Assembly (NCBI RefSeq): GCF_900549175.1
Contig: NZ_URNN01000141.1
Span: 1 to 8,452, forward strand
Source: an uncultured Prevotella sp.
GTDB taxonomy: Bacteria; Bacteroidota; Bacteroidia; Bacteroidales; Bacteroidaceae
Direction of reading: 5' to 3'
DNA: 8,452 nucleotides
Shown here: one piece after another, positions 1-5,534 of the stretch
Layout: every line of letters begins with the position of its first letter
Position numbering within the stretch: position 1 is the first letter of the stretch
Program-made: the position numbers and the translations under genes
Notes under the pieces: model-generated
Databases searched by the model: none
Told to the model about the DNA's origin: nothing
The model's input: the letters and a program-made list of their open reading frames with translations, nothing else

Positions 1-123
1 GGACAAATACAAGAATATGTCCCTACAAAGCACTATGTAGCCATTTTGATACACCCTCTTTTTTTCATTTCCAGCAATGCCGTTTGAGGCTCTAAAACGT
101 ACAAAATACCCTTAAAAAGATAA
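1..123. other. Intergenic stretch, no gene recognised
   Basis: No reading frame here can be supported as a gene. Frame 1 is open from the left edge to a TGA at 85-87 and frame 2 to a TAG near 40. Either could be the last codons of a gene lying to the left, but there is nothing recognisable in the residues. A T-rich run around 57-70 has no convincing stem in front of it. Short 'caaaa'/'taaaa' words near 92 and 102 may be decayed first units of the repeat array that begins at 124. Confidence 0.4.
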
Positions 124-255
124 CAAAACGCCCCATATCGGATTGCAAAAGAGCCTGTATTGCATTGTAAAACGGCCCATATTGCAAGGTAAAAGAGCCC
201 ATATCGCATCGCAAAACAGCTTATATTACATTACGGAGCAGTCTTTCTTGCATTG
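124..255 (+). repeat. Degenerate 22-bp tandem repeat array (6 units)
   Basis: Six consecutive units of exactly 22 bp can be laid out at 124-145, 146-167, 168-189, 190-211, 212-233 and 234-255. The shared pattern is roughly (C/T)AAAA(C/G)-(A/G)GCCCATAT(T/C)-GCATTG. Units 2 to 4 are the most alike; units 5 and 6 are diverged, and the pattern fades into 'cagaataacaac' after 255. The units have no spacers, so this is not a CRISPR array. The 22-bp period is not a multiple of three, which argues against coding. The position, far upstream of ffh in a gene-free stretch, fits either a spaced array of protein-binding sites or an intergenic repeat family. The function is not known from the sequence. Confidence 0.8.
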
Positions 256-471
256 CAGAATAACAACGTGTTGACAGGCAGCGAGTTACGTGAATGGCTC
301 GGATTTCGCATATTTCCGGCGAAATGCTTTGCTGTTTTGAATTTCAAAGATATGCGGCACTGTTTGTCAAGATGATTCTGAATGTCTTTCCGCGGCATGT
401 CTGCGTGCCGTCATTATGCCGTGTGGCTGCTGCGTGGGCCACGGCGAATGTTCCGTACGGCAGTGGAAGAT
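256..471. other. Non-coding spacer between two repeat arrays
   Basis: No supportable gene. Open frames cross this stretch on both strands, but they have odd compositions (rich in Cys, His, Met and Phe), no recognisable motif, and run into the repeat arrays. An imperfect inverted repeat, ATTTCG (303-308) with CGAAAT (320-325), could form a small stem. A TTGACA word at 271-276 resembles a sigma-70 -35 box, but that form is not typical of the promoters of this phylum. Confidence 0.4.
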
Positions 472-559
472 TACGCCGGGAGGTTTTTCACAAATCATAC
501 ATGGGCTTTTCGCAATTCGCCGTGATGCTTTCCCAAAATGATATGAAGCTTTTTCACAA
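472..559 (-). repeat. Second array of ~22-bp units, on the minus strand
   Basis: Read on the - strand, four units follow one another at 559-538, 537-516, 515-494 and 493-472. Each starts TTGNGAAA(A) and is followed by 11 to 14 variable bases. Measured between the TTG anchors the spacings are 23, 21 and 22 bp. One unit (515-494) reads TTGCGAAAAGCCCATGTATG, which resembles the + strand units at 124-255 (TTGCAAAAGAGCCCATAT) with a one-base slip. The two arrays may therefore be inverted relatives. A looser match, TGCAAAAACTCGCC, lies about 29 bp beyond the first unit, near 590. The 75-residue minus frame over this array (367-594) mirrors the repeat as short Lys-containing blocks, and I take it to be a by-product. 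Confidence 0.6.
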
Positions 560-613
560 ACCGGAAGCAATGCCGGCGAGTTTTTGCACACCACAAACGG
601 ATGTGCGCAATTT

Positions 614-628
614 ATGGTGCTGCACCAT
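614..628. promoter_or_regulatory. 15-bp palindrome upstream of the ffh promoter
   Basis: ATGGTGC-T-GCACCAT is a perfect inverted repeat around a single central base. As RNA it could fold as a 6-bp stem with a CTG loop. It is followed by two TTTAAAA words 10 bp apart (628-634 and 638-644), then the predicted -33 box about 30 bp further on. The position suits an operator or activator site for ffh. The AT-rich repeated words could also act as an UP-like element. A short transcription terminator for something upstream is less likely because no T-run follows. Confidence 0.4.
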
Positions 629-657
629 TTAAAATAGTTTAAAACACGGGGCGATTA

Positions 658-689
658 TTCGTTTTTTCTGATAAAAAAGAGTATATTTG
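658..689 (+). promoter_or_regulatory. Bacteroidota-type promoter for ffh
   Basis: TATATTTG at 682-689 is an exact match to the Bacteroidota -7 consensus TAnnTTTG. Twenty bases upstream, TTCG at 658-661 is a three-of-four match to the -33 TTTG box, and the spacing is within the usual 19-21 bp. Transcription would begin around 694-698, leaving a short A/T-rich leader of about 35 bases before the ATG at 732. No comparable promoter is seen before folD or any later gene on this strand, so this may drive more than ffh. Confidence 0.65.
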
Positions 690-731
690 CATAAAAGAAT
701 TAATAAAAATAAACGCATATTATATATAATA

Positions 732-2096
732 ATGTTTGAGAATTTAAGCGACAGACTTGAACGCTCGTTCAAAATACTGAAGGGCGAGGGAAAAATCACT
801 GAGATAAATGTAGCCGAAACGCTGAAGGACGTGCGCCGCGCGCTGCTCGATGCCGACGTGAACTATAAGGTGGCAAAGACATTCACCGACGACGTGAAGA
901 AGAAGGCGCTCGGCATGAACGTGCTGACAGCCGTCAAGCCGGGCCAGCTGATGGTCAAGATAGTGCACGACGAGCTGACTGAACTCATGGGCGGCAAGGC
1001 CGTGGAGATGAAGCTCGAGGGCCGTCCGGCCATCATACTGATGTCGGGACTTCAGGGTTCGGGTAAGACAACGTTCAGCGGAAAGCTCGCCAATATGCTC
1101 AAGAACAAGCAGCACAAGAAGCCTCTGCTCGTGGCCTGCGACGTTTACCGCCCCGCCGCCATAGAGCAGCTGCGCGTGGTGGGCGCGACGGTGGGTGTGC
1201 CGGTGTACTCGGAGCCCGACAGCAAGAACGTGCTCGACATTGCCGCGCACGCCATCGCCGAGGCCAAGGCCAAGGGCAACGACGTGGTCATCATCGACAC
1301 TGCGGGCCGACTGGCCGTAGACGAGCAGATGATGGACGAGATAGAGGCGCTCAAGAATGCCGTGCGGCCCGACGAGACACTGTTTGTGGTGGACTCGATG
1401 ACGGGTCAGGACGCCGTGAACACGGCCAAGGAGTTCAACGACCGCCTCGACTTCGACGGCGTGGTGCTGACCAAACTCGACGGCGACACCCGCGGCGGTG
1501 CGGCCCTTTCCATACGCACGGTGGTTACGAAGCCCATCAAGTTCGTGGGTACGGGCGAGAAGATGGAGGCCGTAGACGTGTTCCACCCCGAGCGTATGGC
1601 AGACCGCATACTCGGCATGGGCGACATTGTGAGCCTTGTGGAGCGCGCACAGGAGCAGTTTGACGAGAAGCAGGCCAAGGAACTGGAGAAGAAGATACGC
1701 AAGAACCAGTTCGACTTCAACGACTTCATGAACCAGATTCAGCAGATAAAGAAGATGGGCAACATAAAGGACCTGGCGGCGATGATACCCGGAGTGGGCA
1801 AGGCCATCAAGGACGTCGACATAGACGACAACGCTTTCAAGGGCATCGAGGCCATCATCAACAGCATGACCCCGAAGGAGCGCAGCCATCCCGAGATAAT
1901 CAACCAGAGCCGCCGCATGCGCATTGCCAAGGGCTCGGGCACCGACATTCAGGACGTGAACCGTCTGCTCAAGCAGTTTGACCAGACACGCAAGATGATG
2001 AAGATGGTGGCCGGAACGTCGAGCAGCAGGATGATGCAGATGGCCAACGCCATGCGCAACATGAAGGGCGGCATGCCAGGCATGCCCAAGTTGTAG
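732..2096 (+). CDS. ffh: Signal recognition particle GTPase Ffh (SRP54)
   Basis: Ffh binds 4.5S RNA and signal sequences emerging from the ribosome. With FtsY it delivers inner-membrane proteins to the Sec translocon by paired GTP hydrolysis. The 454-residue product has the full family length. It has a helical N domain (about 1-90) and a GTPase domain with P-loop GLQGSGKTT (106-114), DVYRPAA (137-143), DTAGR (189-193), TKLDGD (247-252) and GTGEK (273-277). A Met-rich M domain follows, with the RNA-binding motif RRMRIAKGSG (394-403) and a tail ending in repeated Met-Gly-Pro. I chose the ATG at 732 because it gives the normal MFENLSDRL start. A TTG 45 bases upstream (687) lies inside the -7 promoter box and cannot be a real start. 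The leader is A/T-rich with no Shine-Dalgarno sequence, as is usual in this phylum. Confidence 0.97.
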   Translation: MFENLSDRLERSFKILKGEGKITEINVAETLKDVRRALLDADVNYKVAKTFTDDVKKKALGMNVLTAVKPGQLMVKIVHDELTELMGGKAVEMKLEGRPAIILMSGLQGSGKTTFSGKLANMLKNKQHKKPLLVACDVYRPAAIEQLRVVGATVGVPVYSEPDSKNVLDIAAHAIAEAKAKGNDVVIIDTAGRLAVDEQMMDEIEALKNAVRPDETLFVVDSMTGQDAVNTAKEFNDRLDFDGVVLTKLDGDTRGGAALSIRTVVTKPIKFVGTGEKMEAVDVFHPERMADRILGMGDIVSLVERAQEQFDEKQAKELEKKIRKNQFDFNDFMNQIQQIKKMGNIKDLAAMIPGVGKAIKDVDIDDNAFKGIEAIINSMTPKERSHPEIINQSRRMRIAKGSGTDIQDVNRLLKQFDQTRKMMKMVAGTSSSRMMQMANAMRNMKGGMPGMPKL

Positions 2097-2151
2097 GAGC
2101 GGGGCGGCACAGCCAATCGTTATATTAATATCTTAAACTCAGAACAAGACA

Positions 2152-3030
2152 ATGCAACTGATAGACGGAAAGGCCACTGCGGCCAGGATAAAGGAGGAGA
2201 TAGCTCAGGAGGTGGAGCAGATTGTGGCTGCGGGCGGCAAGCGTCCGCATTTGGCCGCGGTGCTCGTGGGCCACGACGGCGGCTCGGAGACGTACGTAAA
2301 GAACAAGGTGCTGGCCTGCGAGGCCTGCGGGTTCAAGTCGTCGCTGATACGCTACGAGGACGATGTGACCGAAGAGGAGCTGCTGGCCTGCGTGGACAGG
2401 CTCAACGGCGACGCCGATGTAGACGGCTTCATCGTGCAGCTGCCCCTGCCCAAGCACATCGACGAGCAGAAGATAATAGAGGCCATCGACTACCGTAAGG
2501 ACGTTGACGGATTCCATCCCATCAACGTGGGGCGCATGGCCATCGGCCTGCCGTGCTTCATTTCGGCCACCCCGCTGGGCATCATCACCCTGCTGCGCCG
2601 TTACGGCATAGAGACAAGCGGCAGGAAGTGCGTCATCCTCGGGCGCTCGAACATAGTGGGCAAGCCCATGGCACAGCTCATGATGCAGAAGGAATACGGC
2701 GACGCCACGGTGACGGTGTGCCACAGCCGCTCGAAGAATCTGAAGGAGGAGTGCCGCGGGGCCGACATAATAATAGCGGCCATCGGACGCCCCGACTTCG
2801 TGACGGCCGACATGGTGAAGGAGGGTGCCGTAATCGTGGACGTGGGAACGACGCGTGTTCCGGATGCCTCGCGCAAGAGCGGATACAGGCTCAACGGCGA
2901 CGTGAAGTTCGACGAGGTGGCCCCGCGCTGCTCGTTCATCACACCCGTGCCGGGCGGAGTAGGCCCCATGACCATCTGCTCGCTGATGAAGAACACGCTG
3001 GCGGCAGGCAAGAAGGAGTACTACAAGTAG
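2152..3030 (+). CDS. folD: Bifunctional methylenetetrahydrofolate dehydrogenase / cyclohydrolase
   Basis: FolD oxidises 5,10-methylene-THF with NADP+ to methenyl-THF and hydrolyses it to 10-formyl-THF, feeding purine and formyl-Met synthesis in the cytoplasm. The product is 292 residues, the normal length. The catalytic Tyr and Lys are in SETYVKNK (Tyr48, Lys52). The folate-site blocks QLPLP (96-100) and KDVDGFHP (116-123) are intact. The nucleotide-binding block is GRSNIVGKP (164-172), and the C-terminal signature [10 protein letters not shown] spans 265-274. The gene starts 55 bp after ffh, with no terminator or clear promoter between them, so it may be co-transcribed with ffh. Its stop is 2 bp from the next gene. 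A 222-residue frame (2553-3221) overlaps its 3' half but is real only over its last 62 codons. Confidence 0.97.
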   Translation: MQLIDGKATAARIKEEIAQEVEQIVAAGGKRPHLAAVLVGHDGGSETYVKNKVLACEACGFKSSLIRYEDDVTEEELLACVDRLNGDADVDGFIVQLPLPKHIDEQKIIEAIDYRKDVDGFHPINVGRMAIGLPCFISATPLGIITLLRRYGIETSGRKCVILGRSNIVGKPMAQLMMQKEYGDATVTVCHSRSKNLKEECRGADIIIAAIGRPDFVTADMVKEGAVIVDVGTTRVPDASRKSGYRLNGDVKFDEVAPRCSFITPVPGGVGPMTICSLMKNTLAAGKKEYYK

Positions 3031-3032
3031 GG

Positions 3033-3221
3033 ATGGACAAAGTATCTTCGCTCGAATATTACGAGCGCGGCAACCGTTGCAGGCGTGAAGGCAGGTGGCA
3101 CGATGCCATCAACAACTACATAGCCGCAATCGAACTCGACCCCGACAGCCCTGCCGTCGAGGCCAAGCGCATGCTTGACGATATATTGGGCTATTATAAC
3201 AAAGACATGTATAATCCATAA
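3033..3221 (+). CDS. Small single-TPR protein in the kor operon
   Basis: This 62-residue protein starts at the ATG 2 bp after the folD stop and ends 11 bp before the ferredoxin gene, so it is packed like a translated gene. Residues 9-42 resemble one tetratricopeptide repeat: YYERGNRCRREGRWHDAINN, then a second helix ending in LDPDSP. A further helix (about 41-54) and an aromatic end, YYNKDMYNP, follow. One TPR usually cannot form a full superhelix, so it may dimerise or cap a partner. I know of similar short TPR proteins beside 2-oxoacid ferredoxin oxidoreductase genes in Bacteroidota, but that is recollection and was not searched. A role as an assembly or interaction factor for the Kor enzyme is inference. 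There is no signal peptide, so it is probably cytoplasmic. Confidence 0.75.
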   Translation: MDKVSSLEYYERGNRCRREGRWHDAINNYIAAIELDPDSPAVEAKRMLDDILGYYNKDMYNP

Positions 3222-3232
3222 AACATAAGTGT

Positions 3233-3463
3233 ATGGGAAGAATGAAAGGTGCTGTCGTGGTGGATACCGGACGCTGCAAGGGATGCGCACTGTGTGTGCA
3301 GGCCTGTCCGAAGGCGGTCATCGCAATAGGCAAGAGGGTTAACGTGAGCGGTTATCCGTATGTGGAGGTGGTGAACGCCGACGGGTGCATAGGCTGCGCA
3401 TCGTGCGGAATAGTGTGCCCCGACGGGTGTATCACAGTATATAGAAAAAGAATGGAGGAGTAA
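3233..3463 (+). CDS. korD: 2x[4Fe-4S] ferredoxin-like subunit of 2-oxoacid:ferredoxin oxidoreductase (delta)
   Basis: This is the electron-relay subunit, which passes electrons from the TPP site to free ferredoxin. The 76-residue product carries two classical cluster motifs: Cys15-x2-Cys18-x2-Cys21-x3-Cys25-Pro and Cys52-x2-Cys55-x2-Cys58-x3-Cys62-Pro. They are joined by a short linker holding SGYPYVEV. An extra Cys66 follows the second motif. I chose the first ATG (3233), although Met4 (3242) is also possible. The next gene, korA, begins 8 bp after the stop, and its alpha-subunit identity makes the delta-subunit role likely. The symbol could equally be vorD or porD, depending on the substrate. 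Confidence 0.9.
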   Translation: MGRMKGAVVVDTGRCKGCALCVQACPKAVIAIGKRVNVSGYPYVEVVNADGCIGCASCGIVCPDGCITVYRKRMEE

Positions 3464-3469
3464 GGAGGA
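3462..3469 (+). promoter_or_regulatory. Strong Shine-Dalgarno site for korA
   Basis: AAGGAGGA overlaps the TAA stop of korD (3461-3463) and ends 2 bp before the korA ATG (3472). It is the only near-perfect Shine-Dalgarno sequence before a gene in this window; the other genes have A/T-rich leaders or no evident site. The spacing is short. The overlap with the upstream stop suggests translational coupling of korD and korA. Confidence 0.5.
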
Positions 3470-3471
3470 TT

Positions 3472-4560
3472 ATGGCAGAACAGGAAGTGACACTGATGAA
3501 GGGCAACGAGGCTATAGCCCGTGCCGCCATCCGTTGCGGAGTGGACGGATATTTCGGTTATCCGATAACGCCGCAAAGTGAAGTGATAGAGACGCTTGCA
3601 CTCGACAAGCCGTGGGAGACCACAGGCATGGTGGTGGTGCAGGCCGAAAGTGAGGTGGCGTCGATTAACATGGTGTACGGTGCCGCCGGTGCAGGCAAGC
3701 GCGCATTCACCTCGTCGTCGAGCCCCGGCATAGCCCTCATGCAGGAGGGAATATCGTATATGGCCGGTGCAGAGATACCGGGCGTGGTGGTGAACGTGCA
3801 GCGCGGAGGCCCCGGACTTGGCACCATCCAGCCGTCGCAGAGTGACTATTATCAGGCCACGCGCGGCGGAGGCAACGGCGACTACAACGTTATCGTGCTC
3901 GCTCCGGCATCGGTGCAGGAGATGGCCGACTTCGTAGACCTGTCGTTCAACCTGGCTTTCAAGTACCGCAACCCCGTCATGATACTCAGCGACGGGGTGA
4001 TAGGGCAGATGATGGAGAAGGTGGTGCTGCCGCCTTACCGTCCGCGTCGCACCGAAGAGGAGATACGCCGCGAGTGCCCTTGGGCCACAACGGGACGCAC
4101 GCGCGACCGCCGTCCCAACATAATGACCTCGCTCGAGCTGAAGCCGGAGGTGATGGAGGTGCACAATCTGCACCTGCAGGAGAAGTACAGGAAGATACGC
4201 GAGACGGAGGTGAGGTACGAAACGTGGCAGTGTGACGACGCCGACTATGTGATAGTGGCCTTCGGCAGTGCCGCACGTCTCACGCAGAAGGCCATCGACA
4301 TGGCGCGCGCGCAGGGCATAAAGGTTGGTCTGTTCAGGCCCGTAACGCTGTGGCCGTTCCCCACGGAGCAGATTGCCGCCATGGCGCGGGGCCGCAAGGG
4401 CGTGCTCGTGGTTGAGATAAACGCCGGGCAGATGGTGGACGATGTGCGTCTGGCCGTCAACGGCTCTGCTCCCGTGGCACATTTCGGACGCCTCGGAGGA
4501 ATCGTGCCCGAGCCCGACGAGATAGTGGCCGCGCTCCGGAAAGTGGAGAGTGAAGAATGA
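3472..4560 (+). CDS. korA: 2-oxoacid:ferredoxin oxidoreductase, alpha subunit
   Basis: With the beta, gamma and delta subunits encoded alongside, this subunit interconverts a 2-oxoacid plus CoA with an acyl-CoA plus CO2, using ferredoxin. The 362-residue product has the alpha N-terminal domain with GNEAIARAA (11-19), GYPITPQSEV (29-38), Glu59 in QAESE, SSSSPG (81-86) and VQRGGPGLGT (109-118). A second domain carries FRPVTLWPFP (289-298) and a C-terminal EINAGQM block. Gamma is a separate gene, so this is the four-subunit form. The substrate may be 2-oxoglutarate (Kor) or branched-chain 2-oxoacids (VorB); sequence alone does not settle this. The last six codons (Lys357 to Glu362) and the TGA stop lie inside a heptamer repeat array, so the extreme C-terminus is probably recent and dispensable. 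Confidence 0.92.
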   Translation: MAEQEVTLMKGNEAIARAAIRCGVDGYFGYPITPQSEVIETLALDKPWETTGMVVVQAESEVASINMVYGAAGAGKRAFTSSSSPGIALMQEGISYMAGAEIPGVVVNVQRGGPGLGTIQPSQSDYYQATRGGGNGDYNVIVLAPASVQEMADFVDLSFNLAFKYRNPVMILSDGVIGQMMEKVVLPPYRPRRTEEEIRRECPWATTGRTRDRRPNIMTSLELKPEVMEVHNLHLQEKYRKIRETEVRYETWQCDDADYVIVAFGSAARLTQKAIDMARAQGIKVGLFRPVTLWPFPTEQIAAMARGRKGVLVVEINAGQMVDDVRLAVNGSAPVAHFGRLGGIVPEPDEIVAALRKVESEE

Positions 4561-4595
4561 AAAGTGGAGAGTTAAGAACGAAGAGTGAAGAATAT
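4540..4595 (+). repeat. Heptamer / 21-bp repeat across the korA stop
   Basis: Eight seven-base units follow one another: AAAGTGG, AGAGTGA, AGAATGA, AAAGTGG, AGAGTTA, AGAACGA, AGAGTGA, AGAATAT. The first six form two 21-bp copies (4540-4560 and 4561-4581) that agree at 19 of 21 positions. The first copy encodes the last six residues of korA and its stop; the second is untranslated. The remaining gap to korB (4596-4671) has no recognisable signal apart from A/T-rich sequence before the start. Purine-rich GAAGAGTGA-type repeats of this kind occur between genes in related genomes (recollection). Slippage during replication would explain the extra length. Confidence 0.75.
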
Positions 4596-4671
4596 GCTGC
4601 CGCCGTTCCCGCTTGCCGTGAAGCTATTCATGCGAAACCGTAATGGCACAGTGCTAAAATAATTATGAGCA

Positions 4672-5448
4672 ATGAATGTTGAACAGAACGAAATAATATC
4701 CCCGGAGAATCTGGTATACCGGAAACCGGCGTTGATGAATGAGGTGCCGATGCACTATTGTCCCGGTTGCAGCCATGGCGTGGTGCACAAGCTGGTGGGC
4801 GAGGTGATAGAGGAAATGGGCATGGAGGAGAAGACCGTGGGTGTGAGTCCCGTGGGATGTGCCGTCTTTGCCTACCGCTATCTTGACATCGACTGGCAGG
4901 AGGCTGCCCACGGGCGCGCCCCGGCGGTGGCCACGGGCATCAAGCGTTTGTGGCCCGACCGTCTGGTATTCACGTATCAGGGCGACGGCGACCTGGCCTG
5001 CATAGGTACGGCCGAGACGATACATGCGCTCAACCGTGGCGAGAACATCACGATAATCTTCATCAACAATGCCATCTATGGCATGACGGGCGGGCAGATG
5101 GCGCCAACCACTCTGCTCGGACAGAAAACCGCCACGTGCCCTTACGGACGCGACGCGGCGCTGCACGGCTATCCCATAAAGATAACCGAAATGGCCGCGC
5201 AGCTGGAGGGCACATGCTATGTAACGCGGCAGAGCGTGGAGAGCGTGGCCGCCATACGCAGCGCGAAACGTGCCATACGCAAGGCTTTCGAGGCCACGAT
5301 GGCTGGCAAGGGCAGCTGTCTCGTGGAGATAGTGTCCACATGCAACAGCGGCTGGAAGATGTCGCCGGTTAAGGCAAACGAGTGGATGAAGGAGAACATG
5401 TTCCCGTTCTATCCAAAAGGAGACTTGAAAGACAAGACATCGGAATAA
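4672..5448 (+). CDS. korB: 2-oxoacid:ferredoxin oxidoreductase, TPP-binding beta subunit
   Basis: This is the thiamine-pyrophosphate subunit that decarboxylates the 2-oxoacid. The 258-residue product has YCPGCSHG (29-36, Cys30 and Cys33), SPVGCA (59-64), and the TPP/Mg motif GDGD (104-107) leading to INNAIYGMTGGQ (131-142). These are the expected features of Kor/Vor/Por beta subunits. The start at 4672 gives MNVEQNE. An overlapping ATG at 4665 opens a five-codon frame ending at 4682, out of frame with korB; it might modulate initiation but is probably chance. No good Shine-Dalgarno sequence precedes it. The 111-bp gap from korA is wide for subunits of one enzyme and is partly filled by a repeat. 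The final codons (Thr-Ser-Glu-stop) lie in a second repeat array. Confidence 0.93.
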   Translation: MNVEQNEIISPENLVYRKPALMNEVPMHYCPGCSHGVVHKLVGEVIEEMGMEEKTVGVSPVGCAVFAYRYLDIDWQEAAHGRAPAVATGIKRLWPDRLVFTYQGDGDLACIGTAETIHALNRGENITIIFINNAIYGMTGGQMAPTTLLGQKTATCPYGRDAALHGYPIKITEMAAQLEGTCYVTRQSVESVAAIRSAKRAIRKAFEATMAGKGSCLVEIVSTCNSGWKMSPVKANEWMKENMFPFYPKGDLKDKTSE

Positions 5449-5529
5449 CTCTTTAGAACAAAGAATTAACTCCTTTACAACATCGGAATAACTCCTTTAA
5501 GACAAAGAATAAACTCCTTTTAAGACAAA
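5437..5529 (+). repeat. ~21-23 bp repeat array filling the korB-korC gap
   Basis: Four subunits start with GAAT(T/A)AA or GAATAA and carry an ACTCCTTTA-like core: 5443-5462, 5463-5485, 5486-5506 and 5507-5529. Their core cytosines fall at 5449, 5470, 5492 and 5514, giving steps of 21, 22 and 22 bp. At a larger scale, ACATCGGAATAACTC occurs at 5437 and 5480, a 43-bp duplication. The first subunit supplies the last Glu and the TAA of korB. ACTCCTTT resembles the 3' end of 16S rRNA and is complementary to a Shine-Dalgarno sequence. One copy (CTCCTTTT, 5514-5521) is an exact 8-base complement of AAAAGGAG at 5415-5422 in the end of korB, so a local RNA fold is possible. Confidence 0.75.
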
Positions 5530-5534
5530 TATAT

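Noticed and set aside
124..255. CRISPR array
   Set aside because: Units are contiguous with no unique spacers, only 22 bp long and degenerate; no cas genes nearby.
271..276. TTGACA as a sigma-70 -35 box
   Set aside because: No matching -10 at the right distance, and this form is not typical of Bacteroidota promoters.
563..576. Possible SRP 4.5S RNA near ffh
   Set aside because: A CCGGAAGCAATGCCGG word superficially recalls a GGAA-loop hairpin, but the long paired stem and the conserved internal loops are absent.
367..594. 75-residue minus-strand open frame with Lys-rich blocks
   Set aside because: Its blocks are the translation of the ~22-bp repeat array; no start signal or known family. 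Frames like this may be annotated as hypothetical genes in relatives, but I see no support.
294..632. 112-residue plus-strand open frame upstream of ffh
   Set aside because: No recognisable domain, composition rich in Cys, Met, Phe and His. It crosses the minus-strand repeat array and runs into the palindrome before the ffh promoter.
687..731. Upstream TTG start extending Ffh by 15 residues
   Set aside because: The TTG is part of the TATATTTG promoter box, so it would precede the transcript start; the normal Ffh start is MFENL at 732.
744..1889. Long minus-strand frame opposite ffh (381 residues)
   Set aside because: His/Leu/Val-rich antisense shadow caused by the codon use and high GC of ffh; no motifs.
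2553..3221. 222-residue frame overlapping folD
   Set aside because: The first part is an Arg/His/Gly-rich shadow of folD. Only the last 62 codons, from the ATG at 3033, form a credible protein.
3352..4482. 376-residue minus-strand frame opposite korA
   Set aside because: Antisense shadow with His/Arg/Leu-rich composition; the + strand carries an intact conserved alpha subunit.
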